A stretch of DNA of 39,709 nucleotides from the NCBI GenBank assembly GCA_036310185.1, contig JAXJSH010000122.1:1-39709 (forward strand), read 5' to 3'. The translations under genes and the position numbers were made by a program. A model generated the notes under the pieces. The model did not search any database. It had not been told where the DNA came from and worked only from the letters and a program-made list of their open reading frames with translations. Source of the DNA: JALENY01 sp036310185. GTDB taxonomy: Bacteria; Bacillota; Clostridia; Lachnospirales; Lachnospiraceae. This document shows, in pieces, positions 16,025-24,651 of this stretch (the first letter of the stretch is position 1; each line of letters begins with the position of its first letter).

Positions 16025-18283
16025 TTACATGACGTCGACAGCTTCATATACTCTGTCATATCCATGATGAAGCAGTTCAACTTTTACCTTATCTTCCGTT
16101 TCCGGATTCATAGTAAAGCAATACATATTGTACTGGCCATCCTGGTATGCAAAATCTTCCCCATTATCCTGATAATGGATATATCTGCTCTCCTCTTCAC
16201 CCGGGAACAGATTCAGAATCAGCTGACTGTCCTTCTCACCCATAGTCGTATGTCTCGGCGGATACATCGGAATAATGCTTCCTGCTTTCACATAAACCGG
16301 GCACACATCCAGACCGGCTTCACGGATTATATATCGTCCGCCCTCCAGTTTCTCTCTGGTCCAGTAATCATACCAGGTTCCTTCCGGAAGGTATACCAGT
16401 TTCTGTGTGGCACCCTGTTCTACCACCGGAGCGATCATCAGGCTCTCACCCAGCATAAATTGTCCGTTCAGATTCTTCACATTTTCGTCTTTTTCATAAT
16501 GAAGAACCAGGGGACGCATCATGGGAATACCTTCCTCCTCTTCCTGTTTGCACAGGTCATAGAGATATGGAAGCAGCTGATAACGAAGTCCAAGATATTT
16601 TTTATAAATATCCACCACTTCCTGTCCGAACTGCCACGGTTCCTGCTGCCTTGTACCGGCAGCTGCATGATTTCGGCAAAACGGTGAAAAGGCACCTACC
16701 TGTACCCAGCGGCACATCAGCTCTTTGGTTGAATCAGATCCAAATCCGCCCATATCCGTTCCGATAAAGGGCATTCCGCTTAAGCCCATATTGCACATCT
16801 GCGGAATTGCCATCTGAAGATGGGCCCAGAGACTGTGATTATCACCAGTCCATCCGATGGAATATTTCTGGGTTCCGCTGTAACATGCTCTTGTAATGAC
16901 AAACGGTCTTTTTCCGGTCAGTTTTTTCAATCCGTTATAGGTAGCTTTTGCCATGTTATGACCATATACATTGTGCATCTCTGCGTGACAGCTCTTTCTG
17001 TCCTCATCGTAAAATACCACATCTGCCGGCAGTTCGCCCTTGAAGCTGGCCGGTTCATTCATATCCGTCCAGATACCGGCAACGCCTTCATCCAGAAGAA
17101 CTTTATAATTGTCCCCCCACCAGTCACGAACTTCTTTCCGGCCAAAATCAGGGAATACGGAATCTCCCGGCCATACAGCGTTTTCATATACACCGCCTTC
17201 CGGCGTCCGGGCAAAATATCCGTTCTGAATACCTTCTTCATATATCTTATATCCCTCTTCGATCTTCACACCCGGATCCATGATCGTAACAATACGCATG
17301 CCCATGTCAGCCAGATCCTCCGTCAGTTTTTTCAGATCCGGAAAACGCTCCTGATTCACGGTAAATACTTTATAATGCTCCATATAGTCGATATCCATAT
17401 GAACTGCATCACACGGAATATCATTTTTACGCATATTTTCCGCAATATACCGGATATCTTCTTCACTGCGGTAACCCCATCTGGACTGATGATATCCCAG
17501 GGTCCACAACTGAGGCAGCGGCGCAGTACCGGTCAGATATGTATATCCCCTTACAATATCCATCATGGAATCTCCGCCGATAAAATAGTAATCCAGATTG
17601 CCCTGATCTGCACCAAACCAGTAATAATCATCCGATTCTTTTCCCATGTCAAAGTAAGTGCGGAAAGTATTATCGAAAAACAGACCATACACCGCATTTT
17701 TCTTCAACGTGATAAAAAATGGAATACTCTTATACAAAGCTTTAAAATTGTCCATCTGCGGAGACGGATCATCCGTATTCCAGCACTCATATTCATAGCC
17801 GCGCTTATTCAGAAAACCGGTCTTATCCCCAAGACCGTAAAAACATTCATCGCCATCCATCTGTTTTACAACCTGAATCTTCCGTTCATTGGCGTCCTGA
17901 CCTACACTGTGCCCTTCCTGTTCCAGCAGTTCTGCCGCATACTGGTCATATTTCTGAAGCAGAGTTCTTTCCCCACGGTAATCACAGCAAAGCGCATTGC
18001 CCTCTTTATCAAAAATATCAGTCATACCGTCTTCATATACTTTCACCAGCAGTTTTTCTGTGCTGATCTCAATACCGGACTCTGACTGTTTTACTTCAAA
18101 TTCCGTTTCCTGACATTTATCTTCTTCAATCGCTTTGGAAGCCATTCGTTCCGGATGGATCTGAGAAAAGAAACGGATAATCTGTTCCGTTACAACCTGA
18201 ATTTCCATCTGTCCATTTTCATAAGACAGATACACTGTATTGTCCTTTTTTTCAAAACCCTGCAATTTTCCATATTTTGTCAT
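16025..18283 (-). CDS. glycoside hydrolase family 31 alpha-glucosidase
   Basis: 752 residues. Domain order is that of GH31: an N-terminal beta-sandwich (to about 250), a TIM barrel, and beta-sandwich C-domains. The nucleophile Asp is in GIWTDMNEP (residue 407 from the chosen start) and the acid/base Asp in GWTGDNHSLW (residue 481). MDIDYM and the RNHAAAGT segment supply other substrate contacts. It probably hydrolyses terminal alpha-glucosides such as isomaltose or maltose; no signal peptide, so it acts in the cytoplasm. The start at 18283 follows CAGGAG; the ATG at 18304 lacks a site. Its position beyond the glycogen genes may be coincidence. Confidence 0.92.
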   Translation of the reverse strand: MTKYGKLQGFEKKDNTVYLSYENGQMEIQVVTEQIIRFFSQIHPERMASKAIEEDKCQETEFEVKQSESGIEISTEKLLVKVYEDGMTDIFDKEGNALCCDYRGERTLLQKYDQYAAELLEQEGHSVGQDANERKIQVVKQMDGDECFYGLGDKTGFLNKRGYEYECWNTDDPSPQMDNFKALYKSIPFFITLKKNAVYGLFFDNTFRTYFDMGKESDDYYWFGADQGNLDYYFIGGDSMMDIVRGYTYLTGTAPLPQLWTLGYHQSRWGYRSEEDIRYIAENMRKNDIPCDAVHMDIDYMEHYKVFTVNQERFPDLKKLTEDLADMGMRIVTIMDPGVKIEEGYKIYEEGIQNGYFARTPEGGVYENAVWPGDSVFPDFGRKEVRDWWGDNYKVLLDEGVAGIWTDMNEPASFKGELPADVVFYDEDRKSCHAEMHNVYGHNMAKATYNGLKKLTGKRPFVITRACYSGTQKYSIGWTGDNHSLWAHLQMAIPQMCNMGLSGMPFIGTDMGGFGSDSTKELMCRWVQVGAFSPFCRNHAAAGTRQQEPWQFGQEVVDIYKKYLGLRYQLLPYLYDLCKQEEEEGIPMMRPLVLHYEKDENVKNLNGQFMLGESLMIAPVVEQGATQKLVYLPEGTWYDYWTREKLEGGRYIIREAGLDVCPVYVKAGSIIPMYPPRHTTMGEKDSQLILNLFPGEEESRYIHYQDNGEDFAYQDGQYNMYCFTMNPETEDKVKVELLHHGYDRVYEAVDVM

Positions 18284-18362
18284 GCTGCTTTTTTCTCCTG
18301 TCATATAAATAATATCGATTCCGTTCCTTTTTATGCATCTGTATTTCTCATTTCAGGAACAT

Positions 18363-18412
18363 ACATAAAAATACGGAACAGGAAAATCATAAACATTATA
18401 TTCCTGTTCCAT
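18363..18412 (-). terminator. intrinsic terminator of the dnaK pseudogene
   Basis: A perfect 10-bp stem, GGAACAGGAA / TTCCTGTTCC (18377-18386 with 18403-18412). On the minus strand it is followed by GTATTTTTATG. It starts 9 nt after the dnaK stop codon. Confidence 0.8.
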
Positions 18413-18420
18413 ATTCAGCG

Positions 18421-20155
18421 TCAAGAAGCGATTATTTCAGCGGCGGACTGTTCCAACGCCTGTTTCGCCTGACGAATATTTTCCATATCTGCTTCTGTCA
18501 CCTTATCTGCACGGAATTTTGACAACAGTTTCTGCAGATTATTACAATCTTTTTTAATCTGTTTCTTTCTGGTTTTATCCAGATCTTTTCCTGCGTTTTT
18601 CATTCCCTGCAGTGCCTTTGCCAGAAGGGTCTGGGCTTCGCTGTGCAGTTCCAGTGCCTCTCTTCTCATATTGTCCTGCCCCGCATATTCATGGGCATCA
18701 CGGATTGCCTGTTCGATTTCCGAGTCTGACATACGGTCGTTGGCCGTGATGGTGATGGACTGCTGTTTTCCGGTATCCAGATCCTTTGCCGATACCTGAA
18801 GGATTCCGTTTGCATCAATATCAAAAGTTACTTCGATCTGAGGCACCCCTGCCGGAGCACGTTTGATTCCTTTCAAGCGGAAGTTTCCAATCATCTTATT
18901 GTCTTTTGCCATGGGCCGCTCGCCCTGCAAAACATGGATTTCCACATTGGTCTGGTACGGTGCCGCTGTAGAAAAGACTCTTGAATATTTTGCAGGCAGC
19001 GTAGTATTTCGCTCAATCAGTCTGGTTGCCACTCCGCCTACCGTTTCGATGGACAGACTGAGCGGCGTCACATCCAAAAGCAGGAGCTCCTGACCGGTTC
19101 CTTCTGCGATCAGTCCATTTCCCTGCAAAGTGCTTCCGAGAATGGCAGCACCCTTGGCTACGCATTCATCCGGATTGATATTTCTGGAGGGCTCTTTTCC
19201 TGTCAAAGCCTTTACTTTATCCTGCACTGCCGGGATACGGGTGGAACCGCCCACCAGCAGAACCCTGCCCAGCTGAGATGCTGTGATTCCCGCATCATTT
19301 AACGCATTCTGCACAGGACCCGTGGTTCGGTCGATCAGATCACGAACCATCTCATTGAACTGTGCTCTGGTGATCGTCAGATCCGCATGAACTGCTTCAC
19401 CCTTACTCTGTGTCAGATAGGGCAGCACCACATTGGTCCGTTCCATGGTGGAGAGTTCTTTTTTCGCCTGCTCTGCCGCTTCTTTTACTCGCTGCATTGC
19501 CGCAAAATCACGGGAGATATCCACACGATGCTCCTTTTTAATCTCACTTACGATGTGATTTACAAGACGCGCATCAAAATCATCACCGCCCAGATTGTTG
19601 TCGCCGGCAGTTGCAAGCACTTCAATGACACCATCTCCAATCTCAATAATAGAAACGTCGAACGTTCCGCCGCCCAGATCATATACCATGACTTTCTGTG
19701 CCTCTCCATGATTCAGACCATAAGACATGGCCGCGCTGGTCGGTTCATTGATAATTCGTTTTACATCCAGTCCTGCAATTTTTCCTGCATCTTTTGTTGC
19801 CTGACGCTGCACGTCGTTAAAATAGGCCGGTACTGTGATCACCGCTTCTGTTACCGGCTCCCCAATAAATTCTTCCGCTTCTTTTTTCAGCTGCATCAGA
19901 ATCATGGCACTGATCGTCTGCGGTCTGTATAACTTGCCGTCAATGCGGGTGGTCCATTCGGTACCCATATGACGTTTCACGGAGCTGATGGTCCGGTCTG
20001 GATTGGTCACTGTCTGTCTTCTGGCCGCCTCTCCCACCAGCCGCTCTCCGTTTTTTGAAAATGCCACAATACTGGGTGTGGTACGGCTGCCCGTTTTCCA
20101 CCACCGATACACAGCTGTTGGTCGTTCCAAGATCAATTCCGATTATTTTACTCAT
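18421..20155 (-). pseudogene. dnaK: DnaK (Hsp70) paralogue, frameshifted near the start
   Basis: Translation from 20155 gives MSKIIGIDLGTTNSCVSVVE, the perfect Hsp70 start, with GGAG nine bases upstream. After about residue 22 that frame leaves the family and soon stops at 19940. A second frame, open to 18421, picks up at SRTTPSIVAFSKNGE and continues as complete Hsp70: VYDLGGGTFDVSIIE, LVGGSTRIPAV, LLDVTPLSLSIET, a substrate-binding domain and a short helical lid. About ten codons between ENG and the SRTTP segment are missing. The gap equals 29 nt, which breaks the frame. As it stands no intact ATPase can be made. With no grpE, dnaJ or CIRCE element nearby, it is probably a second dnaK, not the main one. 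Confidence 0.85.
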
Positions 20156-20410
20156 TGCTTCAGCTCCATTTCTTTCTCTTTTATTATTATCCCTCTTTTC
20201 AGGCAACATAAGTTACACCAGGAGAATACTTCATTTCTGATATGCGCATATAAAATAAATGCTTATTTTAAAACTAAAACTATTGTAAACCTTTCCTTTT
20301 TCAAGTCAATGAACTTTATCCTTTTTTAAGAATAAGTTATAAAGTGTTTAGAATCATGAAGCTCTGCTGAACAGCTCCCGCAAGTTGTTATATTTCATGT
20401 GAATTGGAGA
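20156..20410. other. intergenic, upstream of dnaK
   Basis: 255 bp, AT-rich, without a gene. It should hold the dnaK promoter. I looked for a CIRCE repeat (TTAGCACTC with its inverted partner) and found none. Confidence 0.4.
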
Positions 20411-20455
20411 AAAAAAACCGGCACCGAAGCCCAAAAGCTCCAACACCGGTTTTTA
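20411..20455 (-). terminator. intrinsic terminator of the mdh-hdr-flx-frd-fum operon
   Basis: Arms AAACCGG / CCGGTTT (20415-20421 with 20446-20452). On the minus strand the structure is followed by eight T. It lies 28 nt after the last gene of the operon. Confidence 0.85.
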
Positions 20456-20482
20456 TAACACACTTTTCCAACAGTTTACTTA

Positions 20483-20806
20483 TTATGCGTTTTCTCTGGC
20501 TTTATCCAGTTTTACGTTTCTGAAGTACAGAATGATATCGATCGTGATTTCTACCATGTTCAGTACATAGAAGAACCATCCCAGATAGAAGATCCAGTCT
20601 AAAGAGGTTCCTGCTGCATTTGCCTGCATAAACAGGATGACTTTACGTGCAATACCAAAAATGTAACCAATCCACAGAAAAAGTTCAAAAAATACACTTT
20701 TTCCTTTTGCTGTTCTGGATACCCAGGATTTACGAATGGAAATCGGCCAGGAAAGTCCAAAACAGAATATCATAAGTGCTTCCAATAAGTTTGTTACGTT
20801 TGTCAT
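20483..20806 (-). CDS. small PQ-loop-like (SemiSWEET-like) membrane protein
   Basis: 107 residues with three membrane segments. The first ends in FGLSWPISIRKSW followed by SRTAKGKS, which lines up by eye with the PQ-loop pattern of SemiSWEETs (F-x-PQ-x5-KTKSTKD), with WP in place of PQ. The second is FELFLWIGYIFGI and the third VLNMVEITIDIILYF. SemiSWEETs are half-transporters that dimerise to carry small solutes. It is the last gene of the succinate operon, 61 bp after fumB and before the terminator, so a role in moving a dicarboxylate or anchoring the enzymes is possible. That role is inference; family membership is moderately sure. Confidence 0.6.
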   Translation of the reverse strand: MTNVTNLLEALMIFCFGLSWPISIRKSWVSRTAKGKSVFFELFLWIGYIFGIARKVILFMQANAAGTSLDWIFYLGWFFYVLNMVEITIDIILYFRNVKLDKARENA

Positions 20807-20867
20807 TTCAGTTTCTCCTTCTCATATGAATATCTTTTTATATCTGTTTTTTACAATACAGGTCTAT

Positions 20868-21428
20868 TTACTTTTTCACAGAATTCAGATATTCTTTTCT
20901 TCCTTCTTCGTACAGATTGCGACCTTCGCTGTCAATGATAACAACCAGCGGCATATCTTCTACGTATAATTTTCTCAGTGCTTCTGCACCAAGATCTTCG
21001 TATGCGATCAGTTCACATTTTTTGATACATTTTGCAAGAAGTGCACCAGCTCCGCCGATTGCTCCAAAGTATACACCGGAGTATTTTTTCATGGCGTCTA
21101 CTACTTCCGGAAGTCTCGCACCTTTTCCGATCATACCTCTTGCGCCTACACTCATCATGGTCGGTGCATATGCATCCATACGGCCGCTGGTGGTCGGACC
21201 TGCGGAACCGATAACCTGTCCCGGTTTTGCCGGAGTCGGACCTACATAATAGATGGTTGCATCGGTCGGATCAAATGGAATTTCTTCTCCTCTTGCCAGT
21301 GCTTCACACATTCTCTTGTGACCTGCATCACGGGATGTGTAGATGGTTCCGGTCAGGTAAACGGTGTCACCTGCGTGAAGAGTTTTTGCCAGTTCTTCTG
21401 TTAATGGTAATGTAATGTGTTTTTCCAT
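20868..21428 (-). CDS. fumB: fumarate hydratase (class I, Fe-S), beta subunit
   Basis: 186 residues. Matches the C-terminal (beta) domain of two-subunit [4Fe-4S] fumarases/tartrate dehydratases: TGTIYTSRDAGHKRM, IYYVGPTPAKPGQVIGSAGP, TTSGRMD and MIGKGA. Together with the alpha subunit it interconverts malate and fumarate; oxygen-labile. The tartrate/fumarate distinction relies on context: mdh and fumarate reductase genes stand in the same operon. The ATG directly follows the alpha stop (TAAATG), with its GGAGGTGA inside the alpha gene, so translation is coupled. Confidence 0.93.
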   Translation of the reverse strand: MEKHITLPLTEELAKTLHAGDTVYLTGTIYTSRDAGHKRMCEALARGEEIPFDPTDATIYYVGPTPAKPGQVIGSAGPTTSGRMDAYAPTMMSVGARGMIGKGARLPEVVDAMKKYSGVYFGAIGGAGALLAKCIKKCELIAYEDLGAEALRKLYVEDMPLVVIIDSEGRNLYEEGRKEYLNSVKK

Positions 21429-22271
21429 TTAGATCACCTCCGTTTTATGTCTGGTCACATGGCAGTTGATGTTGATTGCACACGGCATACCTGCAATGTG
21501 AGTCGGAAGTGTCTCAATGTTTAAGCCGATTGCTGTGGTCTTTCCGCCAAATCCCTGCGGTCCGATGCCAAGCTGGTTGATTTTTTCCAGCATTTCCACT
21601 TCCAGATCTGCATAGAACGGATCTTCGTTGGAAGAATCAATCGGTCTCATCAGTGCCTTCTTTGCAAGAAGAGCAGCTTTATCAAAAGTTCCGCCGATTC
21701 CAACACCGACTACCATAGGCGGGCACGGATTCGGGCCTGCTGTTTCCACGGTCTCAATGATGAAATCTTTGATTCCCTGAAGGCCTGCAGACGGCTTGAA
21801 CATACGGATTGCACTCATGTTCTCGCTTCCGAAACCTTTCGGGCCTACGGTGATCTTAATCTGTTCACCCGGAACGATTTCTGTGTAAATCATTGCCGGT
21901 GTGTTATCACCTGTATTGCCTCGTCTTACCGGGTCTTTCACTACGGATTTTCTCAGGTATCCCTTGTCATAACCGCGGCGTACACCTTCGTTGATGGCTT
22001 CTGACAGGTCTCCCCCTGTGATATGTACATCCTGACCAATCTCAAGGAATACACATGCCATTCCGGTATCCTGACAGATCGGCACGTTTTCGCTGTCTGC
22101 GATTTCAAAGTTTTCAATAATATTATCCAGAATTCCCTGTGCGATCTGGCCGTCCTCGCAGGCACGGCAGTTTTTGATCGCACATTTTACGTCTTCCGGA
22201 AGATGTTCGTTTGCTTCGATGCAAAGTTTTTCAACCACATCGATAATCTGACTTACGTTTATTTCACGCAT
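21429..22271 (-). CDS. fumA: fumarate hydratase (class I, Fe-S), alpha subunit
   Basis: 280 residues, the usual length of the alpha subunit. Conserved parts include CQDTGMACVFLEIGQ (cluster cysteine), RRGNTGDNTPAMIYTEIVPG, PKGFGSENMSA (cluster region), GPNPCPPMVVGVGIGGTFDKA and GIGPQGFGGKTTAIGLNIE. The three expected [4Fe-4S] cysteines are present in these blocks. It supplies the cluster-binding half of the enzyme that dehydrates malate to fumarate. It lies 47 bp after frdA and touches fumB. Confidence 0.94.
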   Translation of the reverse strand: MREINVSQIIDVVEKLCIEANEHLPEDVKCAIKNCRACEDGQIAQGILDNIIENFEIADSENVPICQDTGMACVFLEIGQDVHITGGDLSEAINEGVRRGYDKGYLRKSVVKDPVRRGNTGDNTPAMIYTEIVPGEQIKITVGPKGFGSENMSAIRMFKPSAGLQGIKDFIIETVETAGPNPCPPMVVGVGIGGTFDKAALLAKKALMRPIDSSNEDPFYADLEVEMLEKINQLGIGPQGFGGKTTAIGLNIETLPTHIAGMPCAININCHVTRHKTEVI

Positions 22272-22318
22272 GATCTATTCTCCTTCTGATCGTTCACACT
22301 TTTGCTGCACGCTTTTAC

Positions 22319-23920
22319 TTAGCGCTCATGTCTTGCATATTTCGGAAGTAACAGCGGTGATACGTCATCTGTGTGAACACCGGCATCTTCCAGCTCTTTT
22401 GCGTAATCTTTAATATGATCCAGAGTAAGTGTTCCAATCTGAGTATCTTTGGCTTTTGCTGCAGCTGCTTTACCTGCATTTCGGCCAAATACGATGATAT
22501 CAAGAAGAGAATTACCCATCAGACGGTTTCTTCCGTGGATTCCGCCTACTGCCTCACCGGCTACCAGCAGGTTGTCGATTGCTTTTGTAAATCCGTCTCC
22601 GCCGATTTCCAGACCACCGTTCTGGTAATGCAGGGTCGGATAAACAAGGATCGGCTGTTTTCTCATGTCGATGCCATAGTTCATGTACATACGAAGCATT
22701 GCCGGGATACGTTTTTCAATGGTTCCTTCGCCGCCGATCATTTCGATCATCGGAGTATCCAGCCATACACCGCTTCCAAGAGGAGTGGTTACACCTTTTC
22801 CTCTGTCGGAACATTCACGGATGATTGATGCTGCGGATACGTCTCTTGTTTCAAGCGGATGCATAAATGCTTCACCATCTACGTTTACCAGCATAGCGCC
22901 CAGAGAACGAACTTTTTCTGTTACCAGAGCACCAAAAATCTGGGACGGATATGCAACACCGGTCGGATGATACTGAATGGTATCCTGATACAGAAGCGGT
23001 GCGCCTGCACGATAACCCAATACCAGACCGTCTGCGGTTGCACCGTAGTGGTTGGATGTGGGGAAGTTCTGATAATGCAGACGTCCTGCACCACCGGTTG
23101 CGATGACAACGGTTTTTGCTTTTGCAACCATGTAATCATCGGTTTCCATATTTAACAGAACAGCACCTGCTACCTGTCCTTTTTCGTCTTTCAGAAGTTC
23201 AACTGCAGAAGTAAATTCCACAACCGGAATCTGACGGTTGATCACTTCATCACGCAGTGTACGCATGATCTCTGCACCGGAGTAGTCCTTGCAGGCATGC
23301 ATTCTCTTTCTGGAAGTTCCGCCGCCGTGGGTGGTTACCATTGTTCCTTCTTCATCTTTGTCGAACATAACGCCCAGTTTGTTCAGCCACTGGATTGCAT
23401 CCGGAGCTTCCATAACCAGTCTCTTCAACAGTTCCGGTCTTGCTGCAAAATGTCCGCCGCCGAAAGCGTCCAGATAATGCTGTACCGGTGAATCGTTTTC
23501 TTTGTCTGCTGCCTGGATTCCGCCTTCCGCCATCATGGTGTTGGCATCTCCAATACGCAGTTTTGTTACGATCATAACGTTTGCGCCTGCTTCATGTGCT
23601 TCGATCGCTGCAGATGCACCTGCACCGCCGCCGCCGATTACCAGTACGTCAACGTCGTAATCCACTTTATTTAAATCAATATCTTCATTTAACAGACGGC
23701 TGTTAGAGTGAAGCAGATGTCCAAGTTCAGTCGGAACTTTCTGACCTTTGTTCGGTCCGATCTTAATTTCTGCAAATCCGTCTGTTCTGTAGTCCGGATG
23801 ATATGCTTTCAGAAGGGCATCTTTTTCATCAGCGGTCATACGTCTCGGCTCTGTTGCCATACGTTCTGCACGGGTAGCCTCTACTTTTTTGATTGACTCA
23901 AGCATTTCTGCTGTAAACAT
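22319..23920 (-). CDS. frdA: soluble fumarate reductase flavoprotein subunit (FrdA/TfrA-like)
   Basis: 533 residues. The dinucleotide site VLVIGGGGAGASAAIEA is at about 93. The catalytic set of the FrdA/SdhA family is complete: QYHPTG (His), ETRDVSAASIIRE (Arg, proton shuttle), PTLHYQNGG (His) and GRNRLMGNSLLDIIVFGR (Arg). The residue that carries covalent FAD in membrane enzymes (SHT) is Asn127 here (DANT), so FAD is probably non-covalent, as in soluble family members. It has an unusual 85-residue N-terminal extension with no export signal. It lies 12 bp after frdB. L-aspartate oxidase was considered, but no nadA/nadC is near and fumarase follows. Likely reaction: fumarate to succinate, fed by FrdB and Hdr/Flx. 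Confidence 0.88.
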   Translation of the reverse strand: MFTAEMLESIKKVEATRAERMATEPRRMTADEKDALLKAYHPDYRTDGFAEIKIGPNKGQKVPTELGHLLHSNSRLLNEDIDLNKVDYDVDVLVIGGGGAGASAAIEAHEAGANVMIVTKLRIGDANTMMAEGGIQAADKENDSPVQHYLDAFGGGHFAARPELLKRLVMEAPDAIQWLNKLGVMFDKDEEGTMVTTHGGGTSRKRMHACKDYSGAEIMRTLRDEVINRQIPVVEFTSAVELLKDEKGQVAGAVLLNMETDDYMVAKAKTVVIATGGAGRLHYQNFPTSNHYGATADGLVLGYRAGAPLLYQDTIQYHPTGVAYPSQIFGALVTEKVRSLGAMLVNVDGEAFMHPLETRDVSAASIIRECSDRGKGVTTPLGSGVWLDTPMIEMIGGEGTIEKRIPAMLRMYMNYGIDMRKQPILVYPTLHYQNGGLEIGGDGFTKAIDNLLVAGEAVGGIHGRNRLMGNSLLDIIVFGRNAGKAAAAKAKDTQIGTLTLDHIKDYAKELEDAGVHTDDVSPLLLPKYARHER

Positions 23921-23932
23921 GATTCTCCCTCC

Positions 23933-24607
23933 TTATTTCTCGATATCTCTTGTGTTGTAAAGTTCCTGCATCTCTGTGATCGGTTTCTGCATGATCTGCT
24001 CGATCAGTTCGTCATATGCACCTTTGTTGATCTCTTCCACACGGTTTTTCAGGTGTTCTGATTCCGGCGCAATGTATTTTCCTGTGAGACGTCTTGCCAG
24101 AAGACCTACCATCGGGTGAGAAATTCCAGCCGGGCATCTTACGGTACAGCATCCGCAGCTTACACAATCAAAAGATTCCTCTGCACATTTCTCAAACTCA
24201 CCTCTCTGTGCGTATGCGATATACTGCATTACGTTCAGATCCTGTGTACATGCTTTTGTACATGCATTACAGCCGATACAGCTGTAGATTTCCGGATACA
24301 GTTCCATCATGATCTGCTGATTCGGTTTTACTTCATTGATATCATAAGTTCTCTTATCAGTCGGGAAGAACGGAATGCTTGCCACATACATGCCTTCCTG
24401 TACCTGTGTCTGACATGCCAGACAGGTTTTTAATTCGTTCTGTCCTTTGATTCTGTAAATTGTTGCACATGCTCCGCAGAAGCCATGACGGCAGCCGCAT
24501 CCTCTTTTCAGCGTGTAGCCTGCGTATTCCATTGCTGTCATAATGGTCAGTTCAGCCGGAACACTGTATTTCTTTCCAAAAAAGTATACGTTTACCATAT
24601 TTTCCAT
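23933..24607 (-). CDS. frdB: fumarate reductase iron-sulfur subunit (FrdB/TfrB N-domain-like)
   Basis: 224 residues. The N-terminal half is a plant-type [2Fe-2S] domain: Cys37, 39, 44, 47 in GCGCRHGFCGAC and Cys62/65. The second half carries two further Cys sets: CIGCNACTKAC at 110-120 and CVSCGCCTVRCP at 148-158. The last resembles SdhB but has an extra Cys, so the cluster types need measurement. It wires FrdA to the rest of the complex. There is no SdhC/D anchor gene nearby. The methanogen TfrB joins this kind of domain to an HdrB-like domain; here a separate hdrB is encoded upstream in the same operon. Confidence 0.88.
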   Translation of the reverse strand: MENMVNVYFFGKKYSVPAELTIMTAMEYAGYTLKRGCGCRHGFCGACATIYRIKGQNELKTCLACQTQVQEGMYVASIPFFPTDKRTYDINEVKPNQQIMMELYPEIYSCIGCNACTKACTQDLNVMQYIAYAQRGEFEKCAEESFDCVSCGCCTVRCPAGISHPMVGLLARRLTGKYIAPESEHLKNRVEEINKGAYDELIEQIMQKPITEMQELYNTRDIEK

Positions 24608-24651
24608 TTTGGATACCAGTCCTTTCTTAGATAAAGTAAAAGTAAAATTAA

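Noticed and set aside
16820..18085. 421-residue plus-strand open frame
   Set aside because: It lies wholly opposite the GH31 gene, whose catalytic motifs are intact, and has no ribosome binding site or recognisable domain.
20156..20410. CIRCE/HrcA control of dnaK
   Set aside because: No TTAGCACTC-type inverted repeat could be found upstream of the gene.
22319..23920. L-aspartate oxidase (NadB) as the identity of the flavoprotein
   Set aside because: nadA and nadC are absent, frdB is directly adjacent and fumarase follows; fumarate reduction fits better.
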